Assembly: GCF_030363035.1 (NCBI RefSeq)
Contig: NZ_JAUCMN010000002.1
Coordinates: 310,001 to 374,000, forward strand
DNA from: Curtobacterium caseinilyticum
GTDB taxonomy: Bacteria; Actinomycetota; Actinomycetes; Actinomycetales; Microbacteriaceae
Direction of reading: 5' to 3'
Length of the DNA stretch: 64,000 nucleotides
Shown: positions 11,071-18,769 of the stretch, piece after piece
How positions within the stretch are numbered: the stretch's first letter is position 1
How the letters are laid out: each line of letters opens with the position of its first letter
Notes under the pieces: model-generated
Told to the model about the DNA's origin: nothing
The model's database searches: none
The model's input: the letters and a program-made list of their open reading frames with translations, nothing else
Made by a program: the position numbers and the translations under genes

Positions 11071-11086
11071 GGTGAGGCAAACCTCA
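11068..11086. promoter_or_regulatory. IdeR/DtxR-type iron box 1
   Basis: TGAGGTGAGGCAAACCTCA agrees with the 19-bp DtxR/IdeR consensus TTAGGTTAGCCTAACCTAA at 14 positions, including both AGGT/ACCT half-site cores. It lies 62-80 bases upstream of the VIT-family transporter start. This implies control by the iron-dependent regulator; whether it activates or represses cannot be told without the transcription start. Confidence 0.72.
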
Positions 11087-11101
11087 CCCGAAAAGCCCAG
11101 G

Positions 11102-11120
11102 TCAGGCCTGCCTCACCTTG
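11102..11120. promoter_or_regulatory. IdeR/DtxR-type iron box 2
   Basis: TCAGGCCTGCCTCACCTTG matches the DtxR/IdeR consensus at about 12 of 19 positions, with AGG and CACCT half-site cores. It is weaker than box 1, 34 bases centre to centre downstream of it, and 28 bases upstream of the transporter start. Two boxes in tandem are common at iron-storage and iron-export genes controlled by IdeR. Confidence 0.5.
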
Positions 11121-11148
11121 CTGGCGCGGTCGGCTGTGGAGTGGTTCG

Positions 11149-11880
11149 ATGGCGGACATGTCGACCGCATCGGACCTCTCGCTCCCCGTCTCCGAGCACG
11201 ACGACGCCACGAGCGCCGCGCGGCTCAACTGGCTCCGTGCCGGACTGCTCGGCGCGAACGACGGCATCGTGTCCGTCGCCGCCGTGCTCGTCGGCGTCGC
11301 GGGCGCCGGAGCGGGCACGGGGCCCGTCGTGGCCGCCGGCACCGCAGCCCTGGTGGGCGGCGCGATCTCGATGGCGCTCGGCGAGTACATCTCGGTGAGC
11401 GGCGCGCGCGACGCGCAGCGCACCGGGCAGGCGGCGGAGCAGGCGAAGCTCCAGGCCGACGCCGAGGACGCCCCGGCGCTCGCCGCGCACTACCGGTCGC
11501 TCGGGGTCGACGACTCGGTCGCCGACGCCGTCGCCCGTGAGCTCACCCGCCCGGAGGTCCGACGCCGTCGCGCCGAGGCGGCCCTGCAGGACGCCGAGGA
11601 CGAGGTCGTCAGTCCCTGGCGCGCGGCCTGGGTCTCAGCGGCGACCTTCACCGTGGGCGCGCTGTTGCCGTTCCTCGCGATGTTGCTCGCACCCGAGGCC
11701 CTCCGCGTCCCCGTGACCGTGGTCGCGTCGCTCGTCGCGCTCGCGCTGACCGGGACGACCGGTGCCGTGCTCGGCGGTGCCCGTCGCGGGCGTGCGGCGA
11801 TCCGGGTCGTCGTGGGCGGGGCGCTCGCGCTCACCGCGACGTTCGTGGCGGGGGCACTGCTCGGGACGCACGCGCTCTGA
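11149..11880 (+). CDS. VIT/CCC1-family iron or manganese transporter
   Basis: Membrane protein of 243 residues in the VIT1/CCC1 family, which moves Fe(II) or Mn(II) out of the cytoplasm. The N-terminal LNWLRAGLLGANDGIVSVAAVLVGVAGA and GGAISMALGEYISVSGARDAQ match the family's first two helices; a soluble, charged middle segment (about residues 85-150, where metal-binding glutamates lie in eukaryotic members) precedes three C-terminal helices. GGAG lies nine bases before the ATG at 11149; a second ATG at 11158 is possible. Two iron boxes upstream suggest iron-responsive expression, in line with a role in avoiding iron overload. Confidence 0.88.
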   Translation: MADMSTASDLSLPVSEHDDATSAARLNWLRAGLLGANDGIVSVAAVLVGVAGAGAGTGPVVAAGTAALVGGAISMALGEYISVSGARDAQRTGQAAEQAKLQADAEDAPALAAHYRSLGVDDSVADAVARELTRPEVRRRRAEAALQDAEDEVVSPWRAAWVSAATFTVGALLPFLAMLLAPEALRVPVTVVASLVALALTGTTGAVLGGARRGRAAIRVVVGGALALTATFVAGALLGTHAL

Positions 11881-12065
11881 CGGGCGAAGGTCGAGGGCGT
11901 CGTCGGCTCCTCCTCGTCGAACGAGAACTGCCCGAGGGAGACGATGTCGTGCTCGGCTCCTGGGAGACCGACAAGCGCAGGGGGCTGTAGGTCGGAGTAC
12001 CGACCCGCCCGTGGCGCATCGTCCAGGACGACACGATCCGCTTCCGGGCAGTGTCGATGTCGACC
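11881..12065. other. Non-coding or decayed segment after the VIT gene
   Basis: No intact gene. On the plus strand one frame from about 11884 encodes plausible protein (ending DDVVLGSWETDKRRGL), hits a TAG at 11987-11989 and then continues as VGVPTRPWRIVQDD to a stop near 12097, so a broken gene is possible. A short hairpin (GGTCGG and CCGACC, 11990-12005) sits at that stop. Codon use is less G+C-biased than in the neighbours. Confidence 0.35.
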
Positions 12066-12694
12066 TCAGTCGAACCCGTCGGGTCGGTACGGGGCTGACG
12101 CGCCAGCGTAGAAGACGACCTGAGCGTGCGGCCCGACGTCGCTCTGCAGGCGCCCGGCTGTCCGGAGCCCGAGAGCGCGGGCCTCAGCGTCGCCGAACGG
12201 CGTTCCGAGTCGTCCAGTGAGGGAACGCCAGTGCACGACGGCTCTGGCTGTTCCCGCACGGGCGCCCGCTGCGCGCGCTGATCTGACGTCGCGCTCCCCG
12301 TCACGCAGGAACTCGACATCCGTCCTGTTCTCCTGCTCGGCAGCACCACGGCCGTCCCCGACTCGGTCACCAGGTCGATGCCTTCGCCCGCGCCGCACCA
12401 GACGTGCACGTCGTCACCGAGCTCGAGCTGGACGCGGCTCGCGAGCGTGAACGCCTCGACCCTGTGCGCAGCCACCGCGGCAGGGGGAACCGAGGGCGAC
12501 GGGACAGGGCGGGACTGGTCACGGTCGTCGAAGACGTCGTCCCACGTCTGCTCGAAGACGTCGTTCCACGCCTGGAGATCTCGCCGGAGGGACGCGCTCA
12601 GCCCGAGCTCCGTGGCCTCTGCGGCGCCGGAGTGCTCACCGGACCGCGATCCCCGGTACCAGAGCGGGGAGTCGCCGACCATGTACTCGGCCAT
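12066..12694 (-). pseudogene. Frameshifted hypothetical gene
   Basis: Two good coding stretches lie in different frames on the minus strand. The first starts at an ATG at 12694 (MAEYMVGDSPLWYRG) and runs through DLQAWNDVFEQTWDD and DDVHVWCGAGEGIDL to about 12333. Coding character then shifts to another frame (ENRTDVEFLRDGERDV), ending AGASAPYRPDGFD and a TGA at 12066. Joining the two would give a protein of about 210 residues. I do not recognise the family. Rare codons such as AGA, ACA and TCA are more frequent than nearby, suggesting transfer or loss of selection. Alternatively the shift is a sequencing error or these are two overlapping genes. The 164 bases from 12695 to 12858 contain nothing I can assign. 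Confidence 0.5.
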
Positions 12695-12858
12695 CACGAG
12701 GACGATCACGCTCACCACCAGGATGTCGTACGACGGCGTCCAGCGAGCAAGGCACCCTGCGCAGCTGTCCACCGCCGGGGCGCGACCAGGCGCCCACGGC
12801 CAGCGGCGAGGCGGACGCGAGCCGCGCCTCCCGGCTGGCGGGGAAGGGGAGGACCCCG

Positions 12859-13413
12859 TCAGGCCGGGTCGAACTGCCGGAGCTGGTCGACGTCCGGCCA
12901 CGGCGCCCACTTCGCTCGCGGCGCGTGCAGCAGGTAGGGCTGCGGCGTCGGGTAGGTGACGAGCTCGAGCGTCGACCCCCACGGCGTCCGCGTGTAGACG
13001 AAGCGGTTGCCCTCGCCGGCCTCCTCGCCACGCAGCGGGCGCGGGTCGGAGTTCCGGACCGCACCGGCCGCCTCGACCCGTGCGAGGGCGTCGTCGAGGT
13101 CGTCGACGTACAGGGCCAGGTGCTGCCAGCCGAGGTCGGACGGGTGAGCGGCGTCGCGCTGGTCCGGCCCGCGGTACTCGAAGAGCTCCAGACCGGGGCC
13201 CTCGGGCAGTGCGAGCATGCGGATCGCCCCCTGCGCCATCGAGGACGGGATGCCGAGGTAGCGGTGTGCCTCCGGCGTGCCGTTGGGCTCGTCGGTGGTG
13301 CGGCGCACGTCGTACAGCACGACGGCGTCGAAGGCGGCGACGAAGAACGCCGTCGCCGATCCCATGTCCGGCACGGTCACGCCGACATGGTCGATCCGGA
13401 TGCCCCTGTTCAT
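12859..13413 (-). CDS. VOC-family (glyoxalase/dioxygenase-fold) protein
   Basis: 184-residue protein of the vicinal oxygen chelate fold. It contains two beta-alpha-beta-beta-beta modules: IDHVGVTVPDMGSATAFF with GLELFEYRG, and WQHLALYVDDLDDALARVEAAG with TPWGSTLELVTYP. The histidines of IDHVG and WQHLAL and the glutamates of ELFEY and STLELV are candidate metal ligands. The ATG at 13413 begins MNRGIRIDHV. It is divergent from the purine permease gene across 235 bases that carry two palindromes. Substrate unknown; it could be a lyase or an unrelated ligand-binding member. Confidence 0.82.
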   Translation of the reverse strand: MNRGIRIDHVGVTVPDMGSATAFFVAAFDAVVLYDVRRTTDEPNGTPEAHRYLGIPSSMAQGAIRMLALPEGPGLELFEYRGPDQRDAAHPSDLGWQHLALYVDDLDDALARVEAAGAVRNSDPRPLRGEEAGEGNRFVYTRTPWGSTLELVTYPTPQPYLLHAPRAKWAPWPDVDQLRQFDPA

Positions 13414-13520
13414 GGATCGATCATGCGGCCGCCGGGGAACGCCCGACCGCGAGGACGGCGGAGGCTGCGCCATTCCCTGCGGCATCCCGCACAGCCTGTG
13501 CCGCTGTTCAGGCCCGCGTC

Positions 13521-13534
13521 GGAACGTCCGTTCC
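13521..13534. promoter_or_regulatory. Candidate operator of the purine-catabolism cluster, copy 1
   Basis: GGAACGTCCGTTCC is a palindrome with 6-bp arms, 115 bases upstream of the permease start. Twelve of its bases (GGAACGTCCGTT) recur exactly, on the opposite strand, at 17469-17480 before the aminotransferase gene. A shared palindrome ahead of two transcription blocks of one pathway suggests one regulator, perhaps the RpiR protein at 20073. Inference from sequence only. Confidence 0.45.
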
Positions 13535-13543
13535 AGCGTCCGT

Positions 13544-13558
13544 GTCGTGTCACACGAC
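13544..13558. promoter_or_regulatory. 15-bp perfect palindrome upstream of the purine permease
   Basis: GTCGTGTCACACGAC has 7-bp arms around one central base, 90 bases before the permease start and 10 bases after the first candidate operator. It could be a second operator for the permease or for the divergent VOC gene. No further copy was found in the window. Confidence 0.35.
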
Positions 13559-13648
13559 CGTTACACGAGGGAAACGGGCGGCGCGAAGAGCCTCCATAGC
13601 GTCGTCCACGAGCGGGGACCCCCGCCGCCCACTCCCACGGAGGACGCC

Positions 13649-15211
13649 TTGGTCACAGAGATCGCGACCCCGGTCGCCGCGCCCCACGCCCCCCGAACGA
13701 CGTCGTCGGCAGCCGCCGGCGCGGGCGTCGTCAAGCCCGGGTACGACCCGGCGCTCACCAACGCGGACCTCGCCCCCCTGCGCGAACAGCGCTGGACGAG
13801 CTACAACATCTTCGCGTTCTGGATGTCCGACGTGCACTCGGTCGGCGGGTACGTCACCGCCGGGTCGCTCTTCGCGCTCGGCATCGCGAGCTGGCAGGTG
13901 CTCGTCGCCCTCGTCGTCGGCATCCTCATCGTGCAGGTGTTCGCGAACCTCGTGGCGAAGCCGTCCCAGCGCACCGGCGTGCCGTACCCGGTCATCAACC
14001 GCGCCGTGTTCGGCGTGATCGGGGCGAACGTCCCCGCCGTCATCCGCGGCTTGATCGCGACCGCCTGGTACGGCGTGCAGACCTTCCTCGCCGCGCAGTC
14101 GCTCAACATCGTCTTCCTCAAGTTCCTGCCGGGCTCGGCCGCGCTGCTCGACCACTCCTTCCTCGGGCTCTCCGCGCTCGGGTGGATCTCGTACGGCATC
14201 CTCTGGGTCGCGCAGGCCGCGCTGTTCTCGATGGGCATGGAGGCGATCCGCCGCTTCATCGACTTCGCCGGCCCGGCCGTCTACGTCGTGATGATCGCGC
14301 TCGCCGTGTACCTGGTCGCGAAGGCCGGCATCGGCAACATCTCGTTGACCCTCCACACCGGTGCGCCGATGTCGTTCGGTGCCTCGATCCCGGTGATGCT
14401 CTCGGCGGTGGCGATCGTCGTCAGCTACTTCTCCGGCCCGATGCTGAACTTCGGTGACTTCTCGCGCTACGGTCGCTCGTTCCGGTCGGTGAAGCGCGGC
14501 AACCTCTGGGGACTGCCGGTCAACTTCCTGTTCTTCTCGGTCCTCACCGTGCTCTGCGCGAGCGCGACGGTGCCGGTCTTCGGCAAGCTCATCACCGACC
14601 CGATCGAGACCGTCCAGGCCATCGACGCCCCCTTCGCGATCCTGCTCGGCGGTCTGACGTTCGTCACCGCGACCGTCGGCATCAACATCGTCGCGAACTT
14701 CATCAGCCCCGCGTTCGACTTCTCGAACGTCGCCCCGCGGAAGATCAGCTGGCGGACGGGCGGCATGATCGCGGCGGTCGGCTCGGTCCTCCTGACGCCG
14801 TGGAACTGGTACGGCAACGACCAGGCGATCCTGTACACGCTCGGCATCCTCGGCGCGCTGATCGGTCCGCTGTTCGGCATCCTGATCGCCGGCTACTACC
14901 TGGTCGCGAAGCAGCGCGTGGCGGTCGACGACATGTACACGAAGGAGCCCACCGCCCGGTACTGGTACCGCGCGGGCTGGAACCCGAATGCGATGTGGAC
15001 CCTGCTGGCCGCCGGCGCCGTGTCGGTCGCGAGCGCGGTGCTGCCGCCGGCCACGGGCGTGCTGCCCTGGCTGAGCAACTACAGCTGGTTCATCGGCTGC
15101 GGGCTCGGGCTGGTCGTCTTCTGGGCGCTCGAGCGTCGGTCGCCGCGCATGCCGCTGCTGGCCGCGGACGACCCGACGGTCGACGACGGCGCAGCCGTCG
15201 GACGCGACTGA
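13649..15211 (+). CDS. NCS1-family nucleobase/allantoin:cation symporter
   Basis: Imports a purine-related compound (allantoin, uracil or hydantoin class) with a cation. 520 residues with about twelve membrane helices. NCS1 signatures are visible: LREQRWTSYNIFAFWMSDVHSVGGY (shown in part: FAFWMSDVHSVGGY), IRGLIATAWYGVQTF, FSGPMLNFGDFSRYG and TPWNWYG. The TTG at 13649 has GGAGG five bases upstream, which decides the start. It heads the allantoin cluster, and the next gene begins 122 bases later after a hairpin, so there may be read-through or a separate promoter. Context favours allantoin or a ureide as cargo. Confidence 0.88.
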   Translation: MVTEIATPVAAPHAPRTTSSAAAGAGVVKPGYDPALTNADLAPLREQRWTSYNIFAFWMSDVHSVGGYVTAGSLFALGIASWQVLVALVVGILIVQVFANLVAKPSQRTGVPYPVINRAVFGVIGANVPAVIRGLIATAWYGVQTFLAAQSLNIVFLKFLPGSAALLDHSFLGLSALGWISYGILWVAQAALFSMGMEAIRRFIDFAGPAVYVVMIALAVYLVAKAGIGNISLTLHTGAPMSFGASIPVMLSAVAIVVSYFSGPMLNFGDFSRYGRSFRSVKRGNLWGLPVNFLFFSVLTVLCASATVPVFGKLITDPIETVQAIDAPFAILLGGLTFVTATVGINIVANFISPAFDFSNVAPRKISWRTGGMIAAVGSVLLTPWNWYGNDQAILYTLGILGALIGPLFGILIAGYYLVAKQRVAVDDMYTKEPTARYWYRAGWNPNAMWTLLAAGAVSVASAVLPPATGVLPWLSNYSWFIGCGLGLVVFWALERRSPRMPLLAADDPTVDDGAAVGRD

Positions 15212-15239
15212 GCGGTCCGACACACCCCGTACACCGTCA

Positions 15240-15272
15240 CCGGCCGGGAGGCGCGACCCGCCTCCCGGCCGG
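15240..15272. terminator. Stem-loop of the GGGAGGC family after the permease
   Basis: Exact 13-bp arms (15240-15252 and 15260-15272, CCGGCCGGGAGGC and its complement) around a 7-base loop, starting 28 bases after the permease stop. No T-run. It may partly terminate permease transcription or shield its 3' end. It contains one of the six copies of the 15-base word. Confidence 0.6.
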
Positions 15273-15333
15273 ATCGTCGCCTTCCCGACCCCCACGCTCC
15301 ACGCCCGTCCCAGCCCCGCCCGAGAGGTCCCGC

Positions 15334-16113
15334 TTGCGCATCCGCATCGTCAACCCCAACACCACCGCGTCGATGACGGCCACGATCGGCCGTGCGGCGG
15401 CCGCCGTCGCCGGCCCCGGCACCGTCGTCGAGGCGGTCACGCCCACCACCGGTCCGGCCTCGATCGAGAGCCACTACGAGGAGGCCCTGGCGGTCCCGGG
15501 CCTCCTGGAGCAGATCGCGCTCGGTGAGCAGGAGGGCGTGGACGCGTACGTCGTCGCGTGCTTCGGCGACCCGGGGCTCGACGCGGCACGGGAGCTCGCC
15601 GCCGGTCCGGTGATCGGCATCGCGGAGGCCGGGTTCCACGCCGCCGCGATGCTCGGGCGACGGTTCGGTGTCGTCACGACGCTGGCCCGCACGACCGGCA
15701 GGGCTCACGAGCTGGCGGAGCGCTACGGGTTCGCGTCCCTGGTGACCGAGATCCGGGCGTGCGAGGTGCCCGTGCTGCAGCTCGACGACCCGGCGTCGGG
15801 GGCGCGTGCGCTCGTCGTCGAGGAGTGCCGTGCCGTCCTCGCCGGCGGTGCCGACGCCGTCGTGCTCGGCTGTGCGGGCATGGCGGACTTCTGCGCCGAG
15901 GTCTCGCGGGAGATCGGTGCGCCCGTGGTCGACGGGGTGGCCGCGGCGACGGTGCTCGCGGAGTCGCTCGTCCGGCTCGGGCTCCGGACGGGCAAGACCG
16001 GCGAGTACGCCCCACCGCCGCCGAAGCCGGTGACGGGACTGCTGTCCGGCTTCACGCTGCCGTCGTCCGACGTGACCCCCGCGCCGCTCGACCTCGCCGG
16101 GGTGTCGGCATGA
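15334..16113 (+). CDS. Hydantoin/allantoin racemase, Asp/Glu racemase superfamily
   Basis: Cofactor-independent racemase of 259 residues, expected to interconvert S- and R-allantoin or related hydantoins so that the stereospecific allantoinase can use both. MRIRIVNPNTTASMT is the typical N-terminus. The two catalytic cysteines are in YVVACFGDPG and VVLGCAGMAD. The TTG at 15334 follows GAGAGG at good distance and gives the family start. It overlaps allB by four bases. HpxA (allantoin racemase) is the nearest named role; HyuE-type hydantoin racemase is the alternative. Confidence 0.85.
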   Translation: MRIRIVNPNTTASMTATIGRAAAAVAGPGTVVEAVTPTTGPASIESHYEEALAVPGLLEQIALGEQEGVDAYVVACFGDPGLDAARELAAGPVIGIAEAGFHAAAMLGRRFGVVTTLARTTGRAHELAERYGFASLVTEIRACEVPVLQLDDPASGARALVVEECRAVLAGGADAVVLGCAGMADFCAEVSREIGAPVVDGVAAATVLAESLVRLGLRTGKTGEYAPPPPKPVTGLLSGFTLPSSDVTPAPLDLAGVSA

Positions 16114-17513
16114 GCGCCGCGGTGGTCGCCGACCTGGTGCTCCGCGCTCGGCGGGCCTGGGTCGACGGCGTCCTCCGGCCGGCCGCGGTGGTCGTCCGCG
16201 ACGGCGTGGTCGACGCGGTCCTGCCGTTCGACGCCGAGGTCGCGGCGGCCGTCGACCGGACCGTCCCGGTCGAGCACGTGCTGCTGCCGGGGCTCGTCGA
16301 CACCCACGTGCACGTCAACGAACCCGGCCGCACCGAGTGGGAGGGGTTCGCCTCCGCCACCCGGGCGGCGGCACTCGGCGGCGTGACCACGATCATCGAC
16401 ATGCCGTTGAACTCGATCCCGGCGACGGTGGACGTCGACGCCCTCGCAGTGAAGCGGGCGAGCGCCGAGGGTCGCGTTGCAGTGGACGTCGGGTTCTGGG
16501 GCGGGGCGGTCCCCGCCAACGCCGGGGCTCGCGGTCCGCTGCACGACGCCGGGGTGTTCGGGTTCAAGTGCTTCACCGCCCCGAGCGGCGTCGACGAGTT
16601 CCCGCACCTCGACCCGGCGCAGCTGCGCGCTGCGATCGAGGAGGTCGCCGAGCTCGACGCCCTGCTCATCGTGCACGCCGAGGACCCCGACCTCCTGGTA
16701 CCGCACGAGGACCTCGGCGGCCAGTACGCCGACTTCCTGGCCACCCGTCCGGGCAGCGCCGAGCAGTCGGCCGTCGCCCGGGTCCTCGACGGCGCCCGGG
16801 CGACCGGCGCCCGCGTGCACGTCCTCCACCTGTCCGACGCGGGGGTCCTCCCGATGATCCGGGCCGCCAGGGCCGACGGCGTCCGGGTGACCGTCGAGAC
16901 GTGTCCGCACTACCTGGCGTTCGAGGCCGGGTCGATCCCGGACGGAGCGACCGAGTACAAGTGCTGCCCGCCGATCCGTGACGACGCGAACCGCGACGCG
17001 CTGTGGGCCGGACTGCTCGACGGCACGATCGACTGCGTCGTGTCCGACCACTCGCCCTCGACCGCCGACCTGAAGACCGACGACTGGGGGTCGGCGTGGG
17101 GCGGCATCGCCGGACTCCAGGTCGGCTTCCGGGCGGTGTGGACCGAGGCCGTGCGCCGGGGGATCCCGCTCGAGGCAGTCCTGCCGTGGTTCACGACCGG
17201 CCCCGCCGAGCTCGTCGGGTTCACCGACCGCGGGCGGATCGCGCCGGGCGCGGTCGCGCACCTCGCGGTCCTCGACCCGGCGGCGGAGGGCGTCGTCGAG
17301 GTCGCCGCCCTCGCGCACCGCAACCCGGTCTCCGCCTACGCCGGTCTGCACACGGTCGGGGTCGTCACCGAGACCTGGCTCCGCGGACGGCTCGTGGCGA
17401 CCGTCGACGGGGTCACCGCCGTCGAGGGGCTTCTGGTCGACCGCTCGGTGGCGCCGCAACACGCACGAAACGGACGTTCCGCTACAGTCCTGAACGGAAC
17501 GGAGGCACCATGA
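16110..17513 (+). CDS. allB: Allantoinase
   Basis: Hydrolyses allantoin to allantoate; cytoplasmic metal-dependent amidohydrolase of 467 residues. Metal-site residues are recognisable: the paired histidines of DTHVHVNEPG, the lysine of GFKCFTA (usually carboxylated), histidines in VHAED and LHLSDAG, and the aspartate of SDHSPS. The ETCPHYL and CCPPIRD segments separate it from dihydropyrimidinases. ATG overlaps the racemase stop (ATGA). Its last bases contain the candidate operator at 17467-17480, so expression of the downstream genes may be adjusted separately. Confidence 0.93.
   Translation: MSAAVVADLVLRARRAWVDGVLRPAAVVVRDGVVDAVLPFDAEVAAAVDRTVPVEHVLLPGLVDTHVHVNEPGRTEWEGFASATRAAALGGVTTIIDMPLNSIPATVDVDALAVKRASAEGRVAVDVGFWGGAVPANAGARGPLHDAGVFGFKCFTAPSGVDEFPHLDPAQLRAAIEEVAELDALLIVHAEDPDLLVPHEDLGGQYADFLATRPGSAEQSAVARVLDGARATGARVHVLHLSDAGVLPMIRAARADGVRVTVETCPHYLAFEAGSIPDGATEYKCCPPIRDDANRDALWAGLLDGTIDCVVSDHSPSTADLKTDDWGSAWGGIAGLQVGFRAVWTEAVRRGIPLEAVLPWFTTGPAELVGFTDRGRIAPGAVAHLAVLDPAAEGVVEVAALAHRNPVSAYAGLHTVGVVTETWLRGRLVATVDGVTAVEGLLVDRSVAPQHARNGRSATVLNGTEAP
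17467..17480. promoter_or_regulatory. Candidate operator of the purine-catabolism cluster, copy 2
   Basis: GAAACGGACGTTCC, a near-palindrome sharing 12 exact bases (reverse complement) with the site at 13521-13534. It is inside the end of allB and 30 bases upstream of the aminotransferase ATG. This would place an internal promoter before the second half of the cluster. Low certainty without binding data. Confidence 0.42.
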
Positions 17514-18769
17514 CCCAGCCAGTGAACCCGCCCGCCCGTCTCCTCATGGGACCCGGGCCGATCGACGCCGATCCCCGGGTGCTCCGGGCGCTGTCGACGC
17601 CGCTCGTCGGGCAGTACGACCCGTGGATGACCGCCACGATGACCGCGACGCAGGAGCTCTACCGGCAGGTCTTCGGCACGCGGAACGACGCCACCGTGCT
17701 CGTCGACGGCACCTCCCGCGCGGGCATCGAGGCGGCCCTGGTGTCGCTGCTGGCCCCGGGGGACCGGGTCCTCGTGCCGGTCTTCGGACGCTTCGGACAC
17801 CTGCTCGCCGAGATCGCCACGCGTGCCGGCGCCGAGGTGCACACCATCGAGACCGAGTGGGGGCAGGTGTTCCCGCCATCGGTGATCGAGGAGGCGGTGC
17901 GCCGGGTCCGGCCGAAGGTCCTGGCGGTCGTGCAGGGCGACACCTCGACGACGATGAACCAGCCGCTCGACGAGCTCGGGGCGATCTGCGAGCGGCACGG
18001 CGTGCTGCTCTACACCGACGCCACGGCGAGCATCGGCGGCAACCCGCTCGAGACCGACGCCTGGGGGATCGACGTCGTGAGCGCGGGTCTGCAGAAGTGC
18101 CTGGGCGGACCGTCCGGCAGCGCACCGATCACCCTGTCACCGCGCGCCGTGGCGGTGCTCGACGGCCGTCGCAGCATCGAGGCCGGCATCCGCGAGGCCG
18201 ACGACGTCGTGTCCGAGCACCCGATCCGCTCGAACTACCTCGACCTCGCGATGATCCTCGACTACTGGGGCCCCCGACGTCTCAACCACCACACCGAGGC
18301 CGCGTCGATGCTCTACGCCGCGAACGAGTGCGCCCGCATCCTGCTCGAGGAGGGGCGCGAGGCCGTGGTCGAGCGCCACGCGACCGCCGGGCGGGCGATG
18401 CTCGCCGGGGTCGAGGCGCTCGGGCTGCGGGTCTTCGGTGACGTCGCGCACAAGATGCACAACGTCGTCGCCGTCGAGATCCCCGACGACGTCGTGGGGG
18501 ACCAGGTCCGGGGCGCGATGCTCGAGGACCACGGCATCGAGATCGGGACGTCCTTCGGGCCGCTGCACGGACGGGTCTGGCGCATCGGGACGATGGGCTA
18601 CAACGCCCGGAAGGACACGGTCGTTCGGACCCTCGCCGCGCTCGAGCACTGCCTGCGCCGCGCCGAGCACGCCGTCCCGCAGGGCGCCGGGGTCGACGCC
18701 GCGCTCGACGTGCACGCCGGACTCGACGTCGAGACCGGTCGCACCGCACCGGTCGGAGCACCGGCGTGA
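17510..18769 (+). CDS. pucG: (S)-ureidoglycine-glyoxylate aminotransferase
   Basis: Class V PLP aminotransferase of 419 residues. Related PucG enzymes transfer the amino group of ureidoglycine to glyoxylate, giving oxalurate and glycine. LLMGPGPIDADPRVL is the alanine-glyoxylate aminotransferase N-terminus; the PLP lysine is in SAGLQKCLGGPSG and DATASIGGNPLE carries the aspartate that contacts the pyridine nitrogen. GGAGG precedes the ATG, which overlaps the allB stop. A plain alanine/serine-glyoxylate aminotransferase is the alternative, but the position between allantoinase and the M20 amidohydrolase favours PucG. The C-terminal 35 residues are a variable tail. Confidence 0.87.
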   Translation: MTQPVNPPARLLMGPGPIDADPRVLRALSTPLVGQYDPWMTATMTATQELYRQVFGTRNDATVLVDGTSRAGIEAALVSLLAPGDRVLVPVFGRFGHLLAEIATRAGAEVHTIETEWGQVFPPSVIEEAVRRVRPKVLAVVQGDTSTTMNQPLDELGAICERHGVLLYTDATASIGGNPLETDAWGIDVVSAGLQKCLGGPSGSAPITLSPRAVAVLDGRRSIEAGIREADDVVSEHPIRSNYLDLAMILDYWGPRRLNHHTEAASMLYAANECARILLEEGREAVVERHATAGRAMLAGVEALGLRVFGDVAHKMHNVVAVEIPDDVVGDQVRGAMLEDHGIEIGTSFGPLHGRVWRIGTMGYNARKDTVVRTLAALEHCLRRAEHAVPQGAGVDAALDVHAGLDVETGRTAPVGAPA

